Positions 26,877 to 35,123 of a stretch of DNA of 64,000 nt are shown here, piece by piece. The position numbers and the translations under genes are program-made. This DNA comes from Geobacillus kaustophilus (GTDB lineage: Bacteria > Bacillota > Bacilli > Bacillales > Anoxybacillaceae), in contig NZ_JYBP01000003.1 in the NCBI RefSeq assembly GCF_000948285.1, positions 2,604,001-2,668,000 of the forward strand. The letters are read 5' to 3'. Positions within the stretch are counted from its first letter, which is position 1. Each line of letters opens with the position of its first letter. Below the pieces are notes generated by a model. That model did not search any database, was not told the DNA's origin, and saw only the letters and a list, made by a program, of their open reading frames with translations.

Positions 26877-27150
26877 TCATCTATTGTCCCTAGAAGGACG
26901 GGGGGATCGTGGGCATGAATTCACCCCCCTTTCTTTCTTTTGAGATTCCACATAACGTTTGATGGTTTCGCTTGATGCATTTCCTACTGTACTCATGACT
27001 ATATCAGTTCGATGAATGAACTACAACGCGCTTCATCCCACCCCTAAAGGAGTGGGCTTTCCGCTGGATTTCTGTAACAAAAAACAACTCCAACGGGGGA
27101 GCTTGTGCGAATGGGCCACAACTCTTGCGCGCGTTCACGACAACCATTTT
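26877..27150 (-). mobile_element. IS200/IS605-type remnant (TnpA and TnpB tails)
   Basis: Two decayed pieces lie on the minus strand. 27147-27004 encodes a 47-residue frame with [12 protein letters not shown] and a SFRGGMKR end, resembling the C-terminal tail and right-end hairpin (27037-27056, CCCAC with GTGGG) of TnpB-type elements. 27024-26877 encodes MSTVGNASSETIKRYVESQKK, the typical C-terminal helix of the Y1 transposase TnpA, preceded in frame by a stop. Neither is functional. The relative order does not match an intact element, so rearrangement has occurred. Confidence 0.55.
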
Positions 27151-27319
27151 GAAGAAAACGCGGTGTTTCACCAACCTTTTAGACTGGCACTATACATGTG
27201 CACCTACATTTTACCACATCATCCGTTTTTCATCAGAAAAGCAAGCCATGCAATCTCTCTCCATTCTTTCTGCACCTATGGTACAATACATAGTAACTTG
27301 CCATGAAAGGGGTAAACGA

Positions 27320-27544
27320 ATGGATTTATCAAAACGGTCGGCGGAAAACGTCGCCTACATGATCGAACAGTTGAAGCAAAAGTTGAAAGTGCTGAACTTG
27401 GATGCCATCAAGCCGTCCCATTTTTCCGAGGAATGGTACGATGAATTGAGAGACATTTACGAGATGGTGATGAAACGCGAGACGTTCAGCCCAAGCGAAA
27501 TGCAGGCGATTGTCGAAGAGCTCGGAAGCCTGCGCAAAAAATAA
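27320..27544 (+). CDS. yfkK: DUF1128 family protein (YfkK)
   Basis: A 74-residue cytosolic helical protein, [22 protein letters not shown] start and [18 protein letters not shown] end, of the DUF1128 family named for B. subtilis YfkK. A GAAAGGGG site precedes the ATG. It completes the local yfkH-J-K synteny. The function is unknown. Confidence 0.85.
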   Translation: MDLSKRSAENVAYMIEQLKQKLKVLNLDAIKPSHFSEEWYDELRDIYEMVMKRETFSPSEMQAIVEELGSLRKK

Positions 27545-27615
27545 CGCTCCCATCTGCTGCTAGGCAGGCAATGCAGCTGTTTCGCATAAAAACAATTCCT
27601 ATCGAAAAACTATGA

Positions 27616-27643
27616 TTGACATTATCGTCAATTGTGCTAAAAT
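27616..27643 (+). promoter_or_regulatory. Promoter of the cysH operon
   Basis: A perfect TTGACA (27616-27621) is followed after 16 bases by TAAAAT (27638-27643). The transcript then has a leader of about 250 bases before cysH. Confidence 0.7.
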
Positions 27644-27669
27644 TTTAATCAATTAAATGACATGCGTTG

Positions 27670-27765
27670 CATACGTTGCTCGGGAGTGAGGGAGGAATTG
27701 GCTCAATGAACTCCGGCAACCTGCCACCTATAGCAAAGTGCCAATTCCAGCTAAACAAGATCTTT
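27670..27765 (+). ncRNA. SAM-I (S-box) riboswitch-like leader of cysH
   Basis: The leader carries S-box core elements in the right order: a GAGTGAGGGAGG segment, then GGCTCAATGAACTCCGGCAACC (27700-27721, split by variable bases) and, after a hairpin, GTGCCAATTCC (27739-27749). The family binds S-adenosylmethionine and stops transcription when methionine supply is good. The copy is somewhat divergent, and I see no clean T-run terminator in 27770-27900, so the output mechanism is uncertain. The region 27775-27788 holds the palindrome AAAGGGCGCCCTTT. Confidence 0.7.
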
Positions 27766-27903
27766 AATAAAATAAAGGGCGCCCTTTCTCCCGCTCTTTC
27801 TGATTCATGCAAGGAAAGATTTTTGCCGCTGAATTGCCGTTTGGCCGCTATATATCCGACTAATTACATGAATTTTCTTTGAGTTTGTGAGGAGGAGAAA
27901 TTG

Positions 27904-28611
27904 ATGCTCACCTACGATCAGTGGGAAACCGCGGAAAAACCGTCTTTTCCGTTCGATAATGAAACAAAAGGGGCGCTTGACGTCCTCGCCTGGGCGTATC
28001 GCGAATACGGCGATGAGATCGTATACGCGTGCAGCTTCGGCATAGAGGGGATTGTGCTTATTGATCTCATCTCCCAAGTCAAACCGGACGCCGAAATCGT
28101 CTTTTTGGATACCGGCCTGCATTTTCCAGAGACGTACGATACGATCGCGAAAGTGAAAAAAAAATATCCGTCGCTTCGCATCGTGATGAAGCAGCCGCGT
28201 TTGACATTGGAAGAACAGAAGGCGCAGTTTGGCGACGAGTTATGGAAACGTGACCCGAACAAATGCTGTGAGCTGCGCAAAGTCATTCCGCTGCGCGAGG
28301 TGCTGACCGGGGTGACGGCGTGGATTTCCGGCTTGCGCCGCGAACAATCGCTGACGCGGCGTCATGTCGAGTACATTAACAAAGACGACAAGTTTCGTTC
28401 TATTAAAGTTTGTCCGCTCATTCACTGGACGTGGAAAGACGTATGGAATTACGTTTATAAACACCGTCTCCCATACAATGTGCTCCACGACCGCGGCTAC
28501 CCGAGCATCGGTTGCGCTCCGTGCACCGCTCCGGCTACAGATCCGAACGACTTGCGCTCCGGGCGCTGGGCCGGCCAAGGAAAGACGGAATGCGGGCTCC
28601 ATCTCGCCTAA
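27904..28611 (+). CDS. cysH: Adenylyl-sulfate (APS/PAPS) reductase
   Basis: A 235-residue thioredoxin-dependent reductase that turns activated sulfate into sulfite. Cysteine pairs C121-C122 and C204-C207 are the [4Fe-4S] ligands typical of bacterial APS-reducing enzymes, and the C-terminal ECGLHLA carries the catalytic cysteine (C230). The nucleotide-binding [12 protein letters not shown] region is near residue 44. The ATG at 27904 follows GAGGAGGAG. First gene of the sulfate assimilation group, behind an S-box-like leader. Confidence 0.93.
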   Translation: MLTYDQWETAEKPSFPFDNETKGALDVLAWAYREYGDEIVYACSFGIEGIVLIDLISQVKPDAEIVFLDTGLHFPETYDTIAKVKKKYPSLRIVMKQPRLTLEEQKAQFGDELWKRDPNKCCELRKVIPLREVLTGVTAWISGLRREQSLTRRHVEYINKDDKFRSIKVCPLIHWTWKDVWNYVYKHRLPYNVLHDRGYPSIGCAPCTAPATDPNDLRSGRWAGQGKTECGLHLA

Positions 28612-28626
28612 GGAGAGAACATTGAC

Positions 28627-28722
28627 ATGCTCCTTGCCATTGCTTTGATTGCATCCATTTCATTGGGTCGACTGTCGGGTGACCGAACAACGCCGCTTTC
28701 AGACCGATGTATGGGTCTGTGA
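28627..28722 (+). pseudogene. Short frame, possible start of a lost membrane gene
   Basis: A 31-codon frame with a good AAGGAGAG site ten bases upstream begins MLLAIALIASISLG, a membrane-like start, then runs into the palindromic element that begins at 28668 and ends there. In B. subtilis the sulfate permease gene cysP sits at this place. The frame may be the stub of such a gene, cut off by the element or a deletion. This is inferred from position and hydrophobicity only. Confidence 0.3.
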
Positions 28723-28795
28723 AGCGGGTGGTTGTTCGGTCTTCCGCCACACCTTGGCGTGACGGAGAAGCCGGGGGCTTGCCCTCGACAGTCGA
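28668..28795 (+). repeat. 128-nt nested palindromic element between cysH and sat
   Basis: Outer arms TCGACTGTCG (28668-28677) and CGACAGTCGA (28786-28795) enclose three further hairpins. One is long: GACCGAACAAC (28681-28691) with GTTGTTCGGTC (28731-28741), continued inward by CCGCTTTCAGACC (28693-28705) with GGGTCTGTGAAGCGG (28713-28727). The second is CTTCCGCCACACC with GGCGTGACGGAG (28741-28767). The third is AAGCC with GGCTT (28768-28780). The fold is a closed four-way junction. It may be a structured RNA, or a miniature mobile element. I do not recognise it. Confidence 0.6.
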
Positions 28796-28887
28796 AAAAT
28801 GGAGAAGCGACTTTTCCATCAAGGATATGTTAAATGTTTTCGTTGCATCTATAATAACAGCATCTATCAATCTAGGAGGTTATGAAC

Positions 28888-30048
28888 ATGAGCTTAAGCA
28901 TCCCGCATGGCGGCACATTGATCAATCGTTGGAATCCGGACTATCCGCTCGATGGAGCGACCAAAACGATCGAGCTCTCCAAAGCTGAACTGAGCGACTT
29001 GGAGCTGATCGGAACGGGCGCTTACAGCCCCCTCACTGGTTTTTTAACGAAAACGGATTACGACGCGGTTGTTGAAACAATGCGTCTTTCTGACGGCACC
29101 GTCTGGAGCATTCCGATCACGCTCGCGGTAACAGAAGAAAAAGCGAAAGAGCTCGCCGTCGGCGATAAGGCAAAACTCGTTTATCATGGCGACGTCTACG
29201 GCGTCATTGAGATTGCTGACATTTACCGCCCAGACAAAACGAAAGAAGCGAAGCTCGTTTATAAAACGGATGAACTTGCTCACCCAGGCGTGCGCAAACT
29301 GTTTGAAAAGCCGGATGTGTATGTCGGCGGGGAGATTACGCTTGTCAAACGGACCGACAAAGGCCAATTCGTCGCGTTTTATTTTGATCCAGTGGAAACG
29401 CGGAAAAAGTTTGTTGAGTTTGGCTGGAACACCGTTGTCGGCTTCCAAACGCGCAATCCGGTTCACCGCGCCCATGAATACATTCAAAAATGCGCGCTCG
29501 AGATCGTTGATGGCTTGTTTTTAAACCCACTCGTCGGCGAAACGAAAGCGGACGATATTCCGGCTGACATCCGGATGGAAAGCTATCAAGTGCTGCTGGA
29601 AAACTATTACCCGAAAGACCGCGTTTTCCTCGGCGTCTTCCAAGCTGCGATGCGCTATGCCGGTCCGCGTGAAGCCATTTTCCACGCGATGGTGCGCAAA
29701 AACTTCGGCTGCACGCACTTCATCGTCGGCCGCGACCACGCTGGTGTCGGCAATTATTACGGTACGTATGATGCACAAAAAATCTTCTTGAACTTTACGG
29801 CTGAGGAGCTTGGTATTACGCCGCTCTTTTTCGAACATAGCTTTTACTGCACGAAATGCGAAGGGATGGCATCGACAAAAACGTGTCCGCATGACGCAAA
29901 ATACCATGTCGTCCTTTCCGGCACGAAAGTTCGTGAAATGCTGCGCAACGGCCAAGTGCCGCCGAGCACGTTCAGCCGTCCGGAAGTGGCCGCCGTCTTG
30001 ATCAAAGGGCTGCAACAACGCGAAACGGTCGCCCCGTCAGCGCGCTAA
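28888..30048 (+). CDS. sat: Sulfate adenylyltransferase (ATP sulfurylase)
   Basis: A 386-residue homologue of the Sat family. The active-site [12 protein letters not shown] motif (Q-x-R-N-P, H-R-A-H) lies near residue 192 and the GRDHAGVG motif near 287. Zn-type cysteines are in [15 protein letters not shown] near 325. It makes adenylyl sulfate from ATP and sulfate. I chose the second ATG (28888), eight bases after AGGAGG; the one at 28882 is too close. A -10-like TATAAT at 28850-28855 hints at a promoter of its own behind the palindromic element. Confidence 0.93.
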   Translation: MSLSIPHGGTLINRWNPDYPLDGATKTIELSKAELSDLELIGTGAYSPLTGFLTKTDYDAVVETMRLSDGTVWSIPITLAVTEEKAKELAVGDKAKLVYHGDVYGVIEIADIYRPDKTKEAKLVYKTDELAHPGVRKLFEKPDVYVGGEITLVKRTDKGQFVAFYFDPVETRKKFVEFGWNTVVGFQTRNPVHRAHEYIQKCALEIVDGLFLNPLVGETKADDIPADIRMESYQVLLENYYPKDRVFLGVFQAAMRYAGPREAIFHAMVRKNFGCTHFIVGRDHAGVGNYYGTYDAQKIFLNFTAEELGITPLFFEHSFYCTKCEGMASTKTCPHDAKYHVVLSGTKVREMLRNGQVPPSTFSRPEVAAVLIKGLQQRETVAPSAR

Positions 30049-30060
30049 AGGAGGACCGCG

Positions 30061-30672
30061 ATGAGCACGAACATCGTTTGGCATCACACATCGGTCACAA
30101 AAGAAGATCGTCGCAAGCGCAACGGCCATCATAGCGCCATCCTTTGGTTCACCGGGCTGTCCGGCTCCGGCAAATCGACGGTGGCCAACGCCGTCTCCAG
30201 ACGACTGTTTGAGCTCGGCATTCAGAATTATGTCTTAGACGGCGACAACATCCGGCACGGGCTCAATAAAGATCTCGGCTTTTCCGCCGCCGACCGGACG
30301 GAAAACATCCGCCGCATCGGTGAAGTGGCAAAGCTGTTTGTCGACAGCGGCCAGTTTGTGCTGACGGCGTTCATCTCGCCGTTTGCCGAAGACCGGGCGC
30401 TCGTCCGCCGCTTAGTCGAAGAAGACGAGTTTATCGAAATTTACGTCAACTGCCCGCTTGAAGAATGTGAAAAGCGCGATCCGAAAGGGCTGTATCAAAA
30501 AGCGCGCCGCGGGGAAATCCGTGAATTTACGGGCATCGACTCGCCGTACGAAGCGCCGGAAGCACCGGAACTGACGATCGAAACACACCGTTATTCGGTT
30601 GACGAATGTGCCGAGCAAGTGCTCGCCTACCTGCGCGAGCGAGGAATGATCCCGGCCGCGAAAACAGACTGA
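30061..30672 (+). CDS. cysC: Adenylylsulfate kinase
   Basis: A 203-residue APS kinase with Walker [10 protein letters not shown] near residue 33, the [17 protein letters not shown] motif near 62, and the FISPF/R-rich lid ([14 protein letters not shown]). The [22 protein letters not shown] segment is standard for the family. It phosphorylates APS to PAPS. Twelve bases after sat, with AAAGGAGG before the ATG. As the reductase looks APS-type, the need for PAPS is an open question, as in other bacilli. Confidence 0.93.
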   Translation: MSTNIVWHHTSVTKEDRRKRNGHHSAILWFTGLSGSGKSTVANAVSRRLFELGIQNYVLDGDNIRHGLNKDLGFSAADRTENIRRIGEVAKLFVDSGQFVLTAFISPFAEDRALVRRLVEEDEFIEIYVNCPLEECEKRDPKGLYQKARRGEIREFTGIDSPYEAPEAPELTIETHRYSVDECAEQVLAYLRERGMIPAAKTD

Positions 30673-30820
30673 TTCCCCCGTCCTCTGCCAAAAAAGAGCG
30701 GGAGGTCATTTGACAAGGCCATTTTCATCTCAAGGCAGACCATTTACAATAAAAGCAACCGAGCATCCATGCCGCTTTCCGGCGGCTGGCTGAATCATGC
30801 ACGAAGGGGCTGAAACAACG

Positions 30821-31597
30821 ATGGGCAAAGTATATCTTGTCGGCGCCGGCCCCGGCGACCCGGAACTCATTACCGTCAAAGGATTAAAATGCATTCAGCA
30901 GGCGGATGTCATTTTGTACGACCGCCTCATCAATGAAGAGTTGCTTTCGTATGCCAAACCGGACGCCGAGCTCATCTTTTGCGGCAAGCTGCCCGGCTGC
31001 CATGCGATGCAGCAAGAGACGATCAACTATGCGCTCGTCTGGCACGCCAAAAAAGGAAAAACAGTCGTTCGCTTAAAGGGCGGCGATCCGTTCGTGTTCG
31101 GGCGCGGCGGCGAAGAGGCCGAGGCGCTGGCCAAACATGGGATCGAATTTGAGATCGTTCCCGGCATCACCTCCGCCATCGCGGCGGCGGCTTACGCCGG
31201 CATCCCTGTCACCCATCGCGCGTTCAGCTCAAGCGTCGCCTTTGTCACCGGGCATCGGCGCCACGGAAGTCGTGACGAGATCAAATGGGAAAGCCTCGCC
31301 AAAGGCATCGATACGATTGCCATTTACATGGGGGTTCATCACTTGCCGTACATTTGCAGCCAGCTGATGAAATACGGCAAAGCGCCGGAGACGCCGACAG
31401 CGGTCATCGAATGGGGAACGACAACTGCTCAGCGCACCGTCACCGGCACGCTCGCGACGATCGCCGGAATCGCCGCCAAAGAAAACATCCAAAATCCGAG
31501 CATGATCATTATCGGAGACGTCGTCCGGCTGCGCGCCAACATTCAATGGTTTGAGCCGTTGCTCGCGTCATCCGCGGCCGCCGGCGCAACATCGTGA
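30821..31597 (+). CDS. cobA: Uroporphyrinogen-III C-methyltransferase
   Basis: A 258-residue SUMT enzyme that methylates uroporphyrinogen III twice to give precorrin-2, the first step to siroheme. Family motifs: VGAGPGDPELITVKGL at the start, LKGGDPFVFGRGGEEAE near residue 85, PGITSAIAAAAYAGIPVTHR near 115 and the IEWGTTTAQRTVTGTLATI region. The ATG at 30821 follows AAGGGGCTG. It is followed closely by sirB, so siroheme for sulfite reductase is made together with the sulfate genes, as in the B. subtilis yln group. Confidence 0.92.
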   Translation: MGKVYLVGAGPGDPELITVKGLKCIQQADVILYDRLINEELLSYAKPDAELIFCGKLPGCHAMQQETINYALVWHAKKGKTVVRLKGGDPFVFGRGGEEAEALAKHGIEFEIVPGITSAIAAAAYAGIPVTHRAFSSSVAFVTGHRRHGSRDEIKWESLAKGIDTIAIYMGVHHLPYICSQLMKYGKAPETPTAVIEWGTTTAQRTVTGTLATIAGIAAKENIQNPSMIIIGDVVRLRANIQWFEPLLASSAAAGATS

Positions 31598-31601
31598 GGC
31601 G

Positions 31602-32354
31602 ATGGTGATGGAAGCCATTTTATACGTCAGCCACGGCAGCCGCATCGACGCCGCGCGCCATGAAGCAGCTCGCTTCGTCGAACAGTGCCGAGGGGCCATC
31701 GATATTCCGATTCAAGAGCTATGTTTTGTCGAACTCGCGGAACCAGACATTGCGACCGGTGTTGACCGCTGCGTCGCCCAAGGGGCGACACGCGTCATCG
31801 TCGTTCCGCTTCTCCTTCTTTCTGCAGGCCATGCCAAACACGATATTCCAGCGGCATTGGACATCGCGAGACGGCGCCACCCTTCCGTCGACATCCTCTG
31901 CGGCGCTCCGTTCGGCGTCCATGAAGCGATGATCGACATCATAATCGACCGCATCAGCGAACAGTCCGCACCGCTTGACGGCGAATCGATGATCCTTCTT
32001 GTCGGCCGCGGCAGCAGCGATCCAGACACGAAGCGCGACATGTCCGCCATCACTGCGCTTTTAAAAGAAAAAGCGAACGTGCCGCACGTGGACGTTTGTT
32101 TTCTCGCTGCCATCCGCCCGACGCTTGATGAAGGGCTCGAACGGGCCCATGCATCGGCGTATCGGCGCGTGTTTGTCGTCCCGTACTTATTGTTTACCGG
32201 CGTCTTAATGAAAACAATCGAACGGAAGTTGCAGAGATTCTCTGTTTCCGACAAGCAGTGGCATTTATGCTCTTACCTAGGCTGTCATCCGCGGCTTGTG
32301 CAGCTCATTCACCAACAAGTATCATCGCTATCATCCGTAAAAAAAGGAGCTTGA
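31602..32354 (+). CDS. sirB: Sirohydrochlorin chelatase SirB (CbiX-like)
   Basis: A 250-residue two-domain class II chelatase of the SirB/CbiX family (ILYVSHGSRIDAARHEA start with the conserved His, LLLSAGHAKHDIPAAL near residue 78 with two more His; second half with LVGRGSSDPDTKRDM and VVPYLLFTGVLMKTI). It puts iron into sirohydrochlorin. The start is ATG at 31602 or 31608; the ribosome-binding site is weak. It follows cobA at once and ends with a strong terminator. Confidence 0.87.
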   Translation: MVMEAILYVSHGSRIDAARHEAARFVEQCRGAIDIPIQELCFVELAEPDIATGVDRCVAQGATRVIVVPLLLLSAGHAKHDIPAALDIARRRHPSVDILCGAPFGVHEAMIDIIIDRISEQSAPLDGESMILLVGRGSSDPDTKRDMSAITALLKEKANVPHVDVCFLAAIRPTLDEGLERAHASAYRRVFVVPYLLFTGVLMKTIERKLQRFSVSDKQWHLCSYLGCHPRLVQLIHQQVSSLSSVKKGA

Positions 32355-32374
32355 ACCATCAAGCTCCTTTTTTC
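32339..32374. terminator. Terminator of the cobA-sirB unit
   Basis: AAAAAAGGAGCTTGA - ACCA - TCAAGCTCCTTTTTT: a perfect stem with A and T runs overlapping the sirB stop. Confidence 0.9.
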
Positions 32375-32442
32375 ATGTACTTTCCGCCTCATCTATTATA
32401 TGATGGAAGCAGAACAACCGTGATGAAGGAGGACTCATCGGC

Positions 32443-32727
32443 GTGAAAAGAGTTCATGTCATCGTGGAAGGGCGCGTACAGGGCGTCGGGTTTCGATACC
32501 TCGTCCAACACGAAGCGCTAAAACGGCAGCTGACCGGTTGGGTGAAAAACAATGATGACGGAACAGTGGAAATGGAAGTTCAGGGGAATGAAAGCGCCCT
32601 TCAACTCTTTTTGGACACCATTGAAGCCGGAACGATGTTTGCCAAAGTCGCCCGCATGCACATCGAGCCGCGCGATATCCGCTCTGATGAAAAACAATTT
32701 CGCATTATGTACGGGAGCGGCTTTTGA
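32443..32727 (+). CDS. acyP: Acylphosphatase
   Basis: A 94-residue enzyme that hydrolyses acyl phosphates. The catalytic Arg is in GRVQGVGFRYLVQHEA and the Asn in LTGWVKNNDDGTVEMEVQG, the two family signatures. The GTG start follows AAGGAGGACTCATCGGC. It is a single gene. Confidence 0.95.
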   Translation: MKRVHVIVEGRVQGVGFRYLVQHEALKRQLTGWVKNNDDGTVEMEVQGNESALQLFLDTIEAGTMFAKVARMHIEPRDIRSDEKQFRIMYGSGF

Positions 32728-32891
32728 CCACTAGGCTCATCCCCCTCAAGCAGCGCCCTTCCCGTCTTTTTCGGCCATCGAGCCGAGAAGCGCCGGCCCG
32801 CTTGCCAACGTCCGAAAGGACAGCGTCTCCCTTGCTTTTCTGATCGCCAAATCAAAAGAGGTTCTGCCTTTCCGCGCTTCTCGCCGCTCGA

Positions 32892-33659
32892 TTACGCCGG
32901 CTGCAAATGCGGCGCCGCATAGTGGAAATATGTCTCCAAGATGGCCATGTTCGCCTGCTCATTTTTTCCCCGCGCTTCGCGACAAAGCGGATCGAACATG
33001 TCGACAGCGGAGGGCGGGTATTCCCCGCATATGTCCACGCCGAGCACTTTTTTATGGAATAAGAGCAACCGCAGGCAGGCGAGCAGCCGGGATAGCGGAA
33101 TCACTCCTTGATCCCAGTTTGTGACCGCGTCTTCGCGGCGAAGAGCGTCCTTATCAATGCTGATATAGATGCTTCCGGTCGGGATGGCCTCGATGAGCGC
33201 TTTTGGCCATTCATCATGATCGTCAAATGGAAGAACCGTAATGTTTGGAGATAAACGAAGATGGTGCGGAGAAACAGATGGACCAACAATAACGACTTTT
33301 TGCAGCCGCGGATGCTTAAGTGCATAGGAGACCCATGAGCCGCACGAAATGACATCATCCCCTCCTTCAGCATCCGTATGGCGGTCAAAAAGCACAAGCG
33401 TAAACGGTTCGTTGATTTCTTTAAGCAATAAATACGTGACATAATGGTAGTTGCCGCTGCCGATCAGCACCGCCCCGCACTTCCGCCGCCGCTCAAGCCG
33501 CCGCTTAATTTCAGCAAGCGCCGCTTCGCTGCAATACAAATTCGTCTCCGGCACGTCGGCGAGATCGACCCATTCGTGCGGAAACTGAAACAGCCGCTTT
33601 TGCAGCCGGTACACGCCGTCAAAATTAAGCATCGTGACACCATTGCCTTGAAACCCCAT
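32892..33659 (-). CDS. Arginase-family (ureohydrolase-fold) protein
   Basis: A 255-residue member of the arginase/agmatinase/formiminoglutamase fold. The metal-binding positions are seen in changed form: GSGNYHYVTY (for GGDHS), FDRHTDAEGG near residue 122 (for DAHxD) and SIDKDALRRED near 170 (for SxDxD). The ligands Asp and His are kept, so it probably binds metal, but the substrate is not one of the classic three as far as I can tell. AAAGGTGATG precedes the ATG. Confidence 0.75.
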   Translation of the reverse strand: MGFQGNGVTMLNFDGVYRLQKRLFQFPHEWVDLADVPETNLYCSEAALAEIKRRLERRRKCGAVLIGSGNYHYVTYLLLKEINEPFTLVLFDRHTDAEGGDDVISCGSWVSYALKHPRLQKVVIVGPSVSPHHLRLSPNITVLPFDDHDEWPKALIEAIPTGSIYISIDKDALRREDAVTNWDQGVIPLSRLLACLRLLLFHKKVLGVDICGEYPPSAVDMFDPLCREARGKNEQANMAILETYFHYAAPHLQPA

Positions 33660-33823
33660 CGATCATCACCTTTCTTTCGTTGAATCAGCATTCAACGCTT
33701 TGTAGGTGCGGATGAGTCCAAGATGTGTCTTTTTTTTATTATACAATAGAAGTCGAAATATTTCCGCTCACACGCCTTGGTCATGTACAATAATAGAAAA
33801 ACAAACAGCAAGGAGGGAGCCGC

Positions 33824-34171
33824 TTGCAACCGATCGACACGGCCGCCGTGCAAGAGGCGCTGAATCGTTTTGCTAATCGTGACGTGTATATTCATTTGGA
33901 AACGACGAACGGAGCATATGCCTCCCATCATAACGAAGGCTTTTATTCCGTCGGCGCCTACATCCGCAACGCCTGCATCCACTTCACCCGCGGCAAGATC
34001 ACCGGCCCCGGGCCATACCGCGTCGGACTGAAGCTTGATCTAGGCTGGGTGTACGCAGAAGGGCTGACCCATTGGGAATGGACAGAAAAAGGACAGTTGC
34101 TGCTAGCAGGCCATGATGATCAAGGGAAATTGGCCGTGGCTCTCGAACTAAGCAACGAACCGTTTGTGTAA
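33824..34171 (+). CDS. yojF: YojF family protein (DUF1806)
   Basis: A 115-residue soluble protein of the DUF1806/YojF family (VYIHLETTNGAYASH, the GAYIRNACIHF strand and LDLGWVYAEGLTHWEW). It starts with TTG after AAGGAGGGAGCCGC. It is always found with bshB2, as here, 13 bases upstream of it. The role is unknown, but the pairing suggests a link to bacillithiol. Confidence 0.88.
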   Translation: MQPIDTAAVQEALNRFANRDVYIHLETTNGAYASHHNEGFYSVGAYIRNACIHFTRGKITGPGPYRVGLKLDLGWVYAEGLTHWEWTEKGQLLLAGHDDQGKLAVALELSNEPFV

Positions 34172-34184
34172 GGAGGGAGTTCCG

Positions 34185-34838
34185 TTGAACGAACGACATG
34201 TGCTCGTTGTTTTTCCCCACCCGGACGATGAAGCGTTCGGCGTGTCGGGAACGATTGCCGAGCATGCGCAAAACGGCACGCCGGTGACGTACGCTTGCTT
34301 GACGCTCGGAGAAATGGGGCGCAATATGGGCACGCCTCCGTTTGCCAACCGCGAAACGCTTCCACATATTCGCAGGAAAGAACTGGAGGAAGCATGCCGC
34401 ATTCTTGGCATTCATGATTTGCGCCTGCTCGGCTATCGCGACAAGACGGTCGAGTTTGAAGATGAAGAAGAGCTGGCTGACCGGATCGCCGCCATCGTGG
34501 CGGAAACGAATCCATCGCTTGTCATTACGTTTTACCCCGGCTACAGCGTCCACCCCGATCATGACGCATGCGGAGCCGCTGTCATCCGCGCCTTAAAGCG
34601 CTGGCCGAAAGAAGAACGGCCGACCGTCCATTGCGTCGCGTTTGCGAAAAACTGCGAACAAGACATTGGCCAGCCGGATGTCGTGCGCGATGTCAGCTCG
34701 GTGATCGATACGAAGCTGGCCGCCATTCGCGCCCACCGTTCGCAAACCGAAGGACTGATGCAGGCGGCATCCAAACGCGGCGATGCGCTTGCTTGGCTCA
34801 AAACGGAACGGTTTTGGACGTATCGGTGGGATGATTGA
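34185..34838 (+). CDS. bshB2: Bacillithiol biosynthesis deacetylase BshB2
   Basis: A 217-residue LmbE-like zinc deacetylase. The zinc motif PHPDDEAFG lies at residues 12-20, and a second His cluster in YSVHPDHDACG near 122. It removes the acetyl group from GlcNAc-malate, step two of bacillithiol synthesis, or from bacillithiol S-conjugates. It is the YojG/BshB2 type by its pairing with yojF. The TTG start at 34185 follows AAGGAGGGAG. A strong hairpin follows the gene. Confidence 0.9.
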   Translation: MNERHVLVVFPHPDDEAFGVSGTIAEHAQNGTPVTYACLTLGEMGRNMGTPPFANRETLPHIRRKELEEACRILGIHDLRLLGYRDKTVEFEDEEELADRIAAIVAETNPSLVITFYPGYSVHPDHDACGAAVIRALKRWPKEERPTVHCVAFAKNCEQDIGQPDVVRDVSSVIDTKLAAIRAHRSQTEGLMQAASKRGDALAWLKTERFWTYRWDD

Positions 34839-34858
34839 TCAACCTAACATGCCTTGGG

Positions 34859-34888
34859 CAAGGTGTCCATCCCGACCTGGACACCTTG
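34859..34888. terminator. Hairpin after bshB2, GGTGTCC family
   Basis: A perfect 11-bp stem, CAAGGTGTCCA (34859-34869) and TGGACACCTTG (34878-34888), with an 8-nt loop. Confidence 0.7.
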
Positions 34889-34940
34889 TTCCCGCATTAG
34901 TCGAACCCCGCCGAGCCGCTTATCAACTTCAGTTGTATCG

Positions 34941-35123
34941 CTAAACGGTTAACATTCCTCCCTCGTGCAGAACTAAAAAGGCGGTCTCAGACAAATTCAT
35001 TTCTGCGGCAACACGCTGCATCCACTCATTCCCAACCGGCTGCGGCAACAAGCAGACGGCCGCCGGGTTGCCGGCAAACGGCCGGTCGGTGAACGCATCG
35101 ACAATGTACATCGAAATGTTCAT
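34941..35123 (-). pseudogene. N-terminal fragment of a PhzF-family epimerase
   Basis: Only about 55 residues match: YIVDAFTDRPFAGNPAAVCLL and NLSETAFLVLHEGG are the classic N-terminal PhzF motifs, including the catalytic Glu region. Full members have 260-300 residues. The frame stops after a few unrelated codons, and no further homology is visible downstream. The ATG overlaps the sirC stop (ATGA), so the fragment is still coupled to sirC. It is a truncated relic. Confidence 0.75.

Noticed and set aside
30700-30760. TTGACA at about 30711 as a cobA promoter
   Set aside because: The only -10-like sequence is 29 bases away, far outside the normal spacing.
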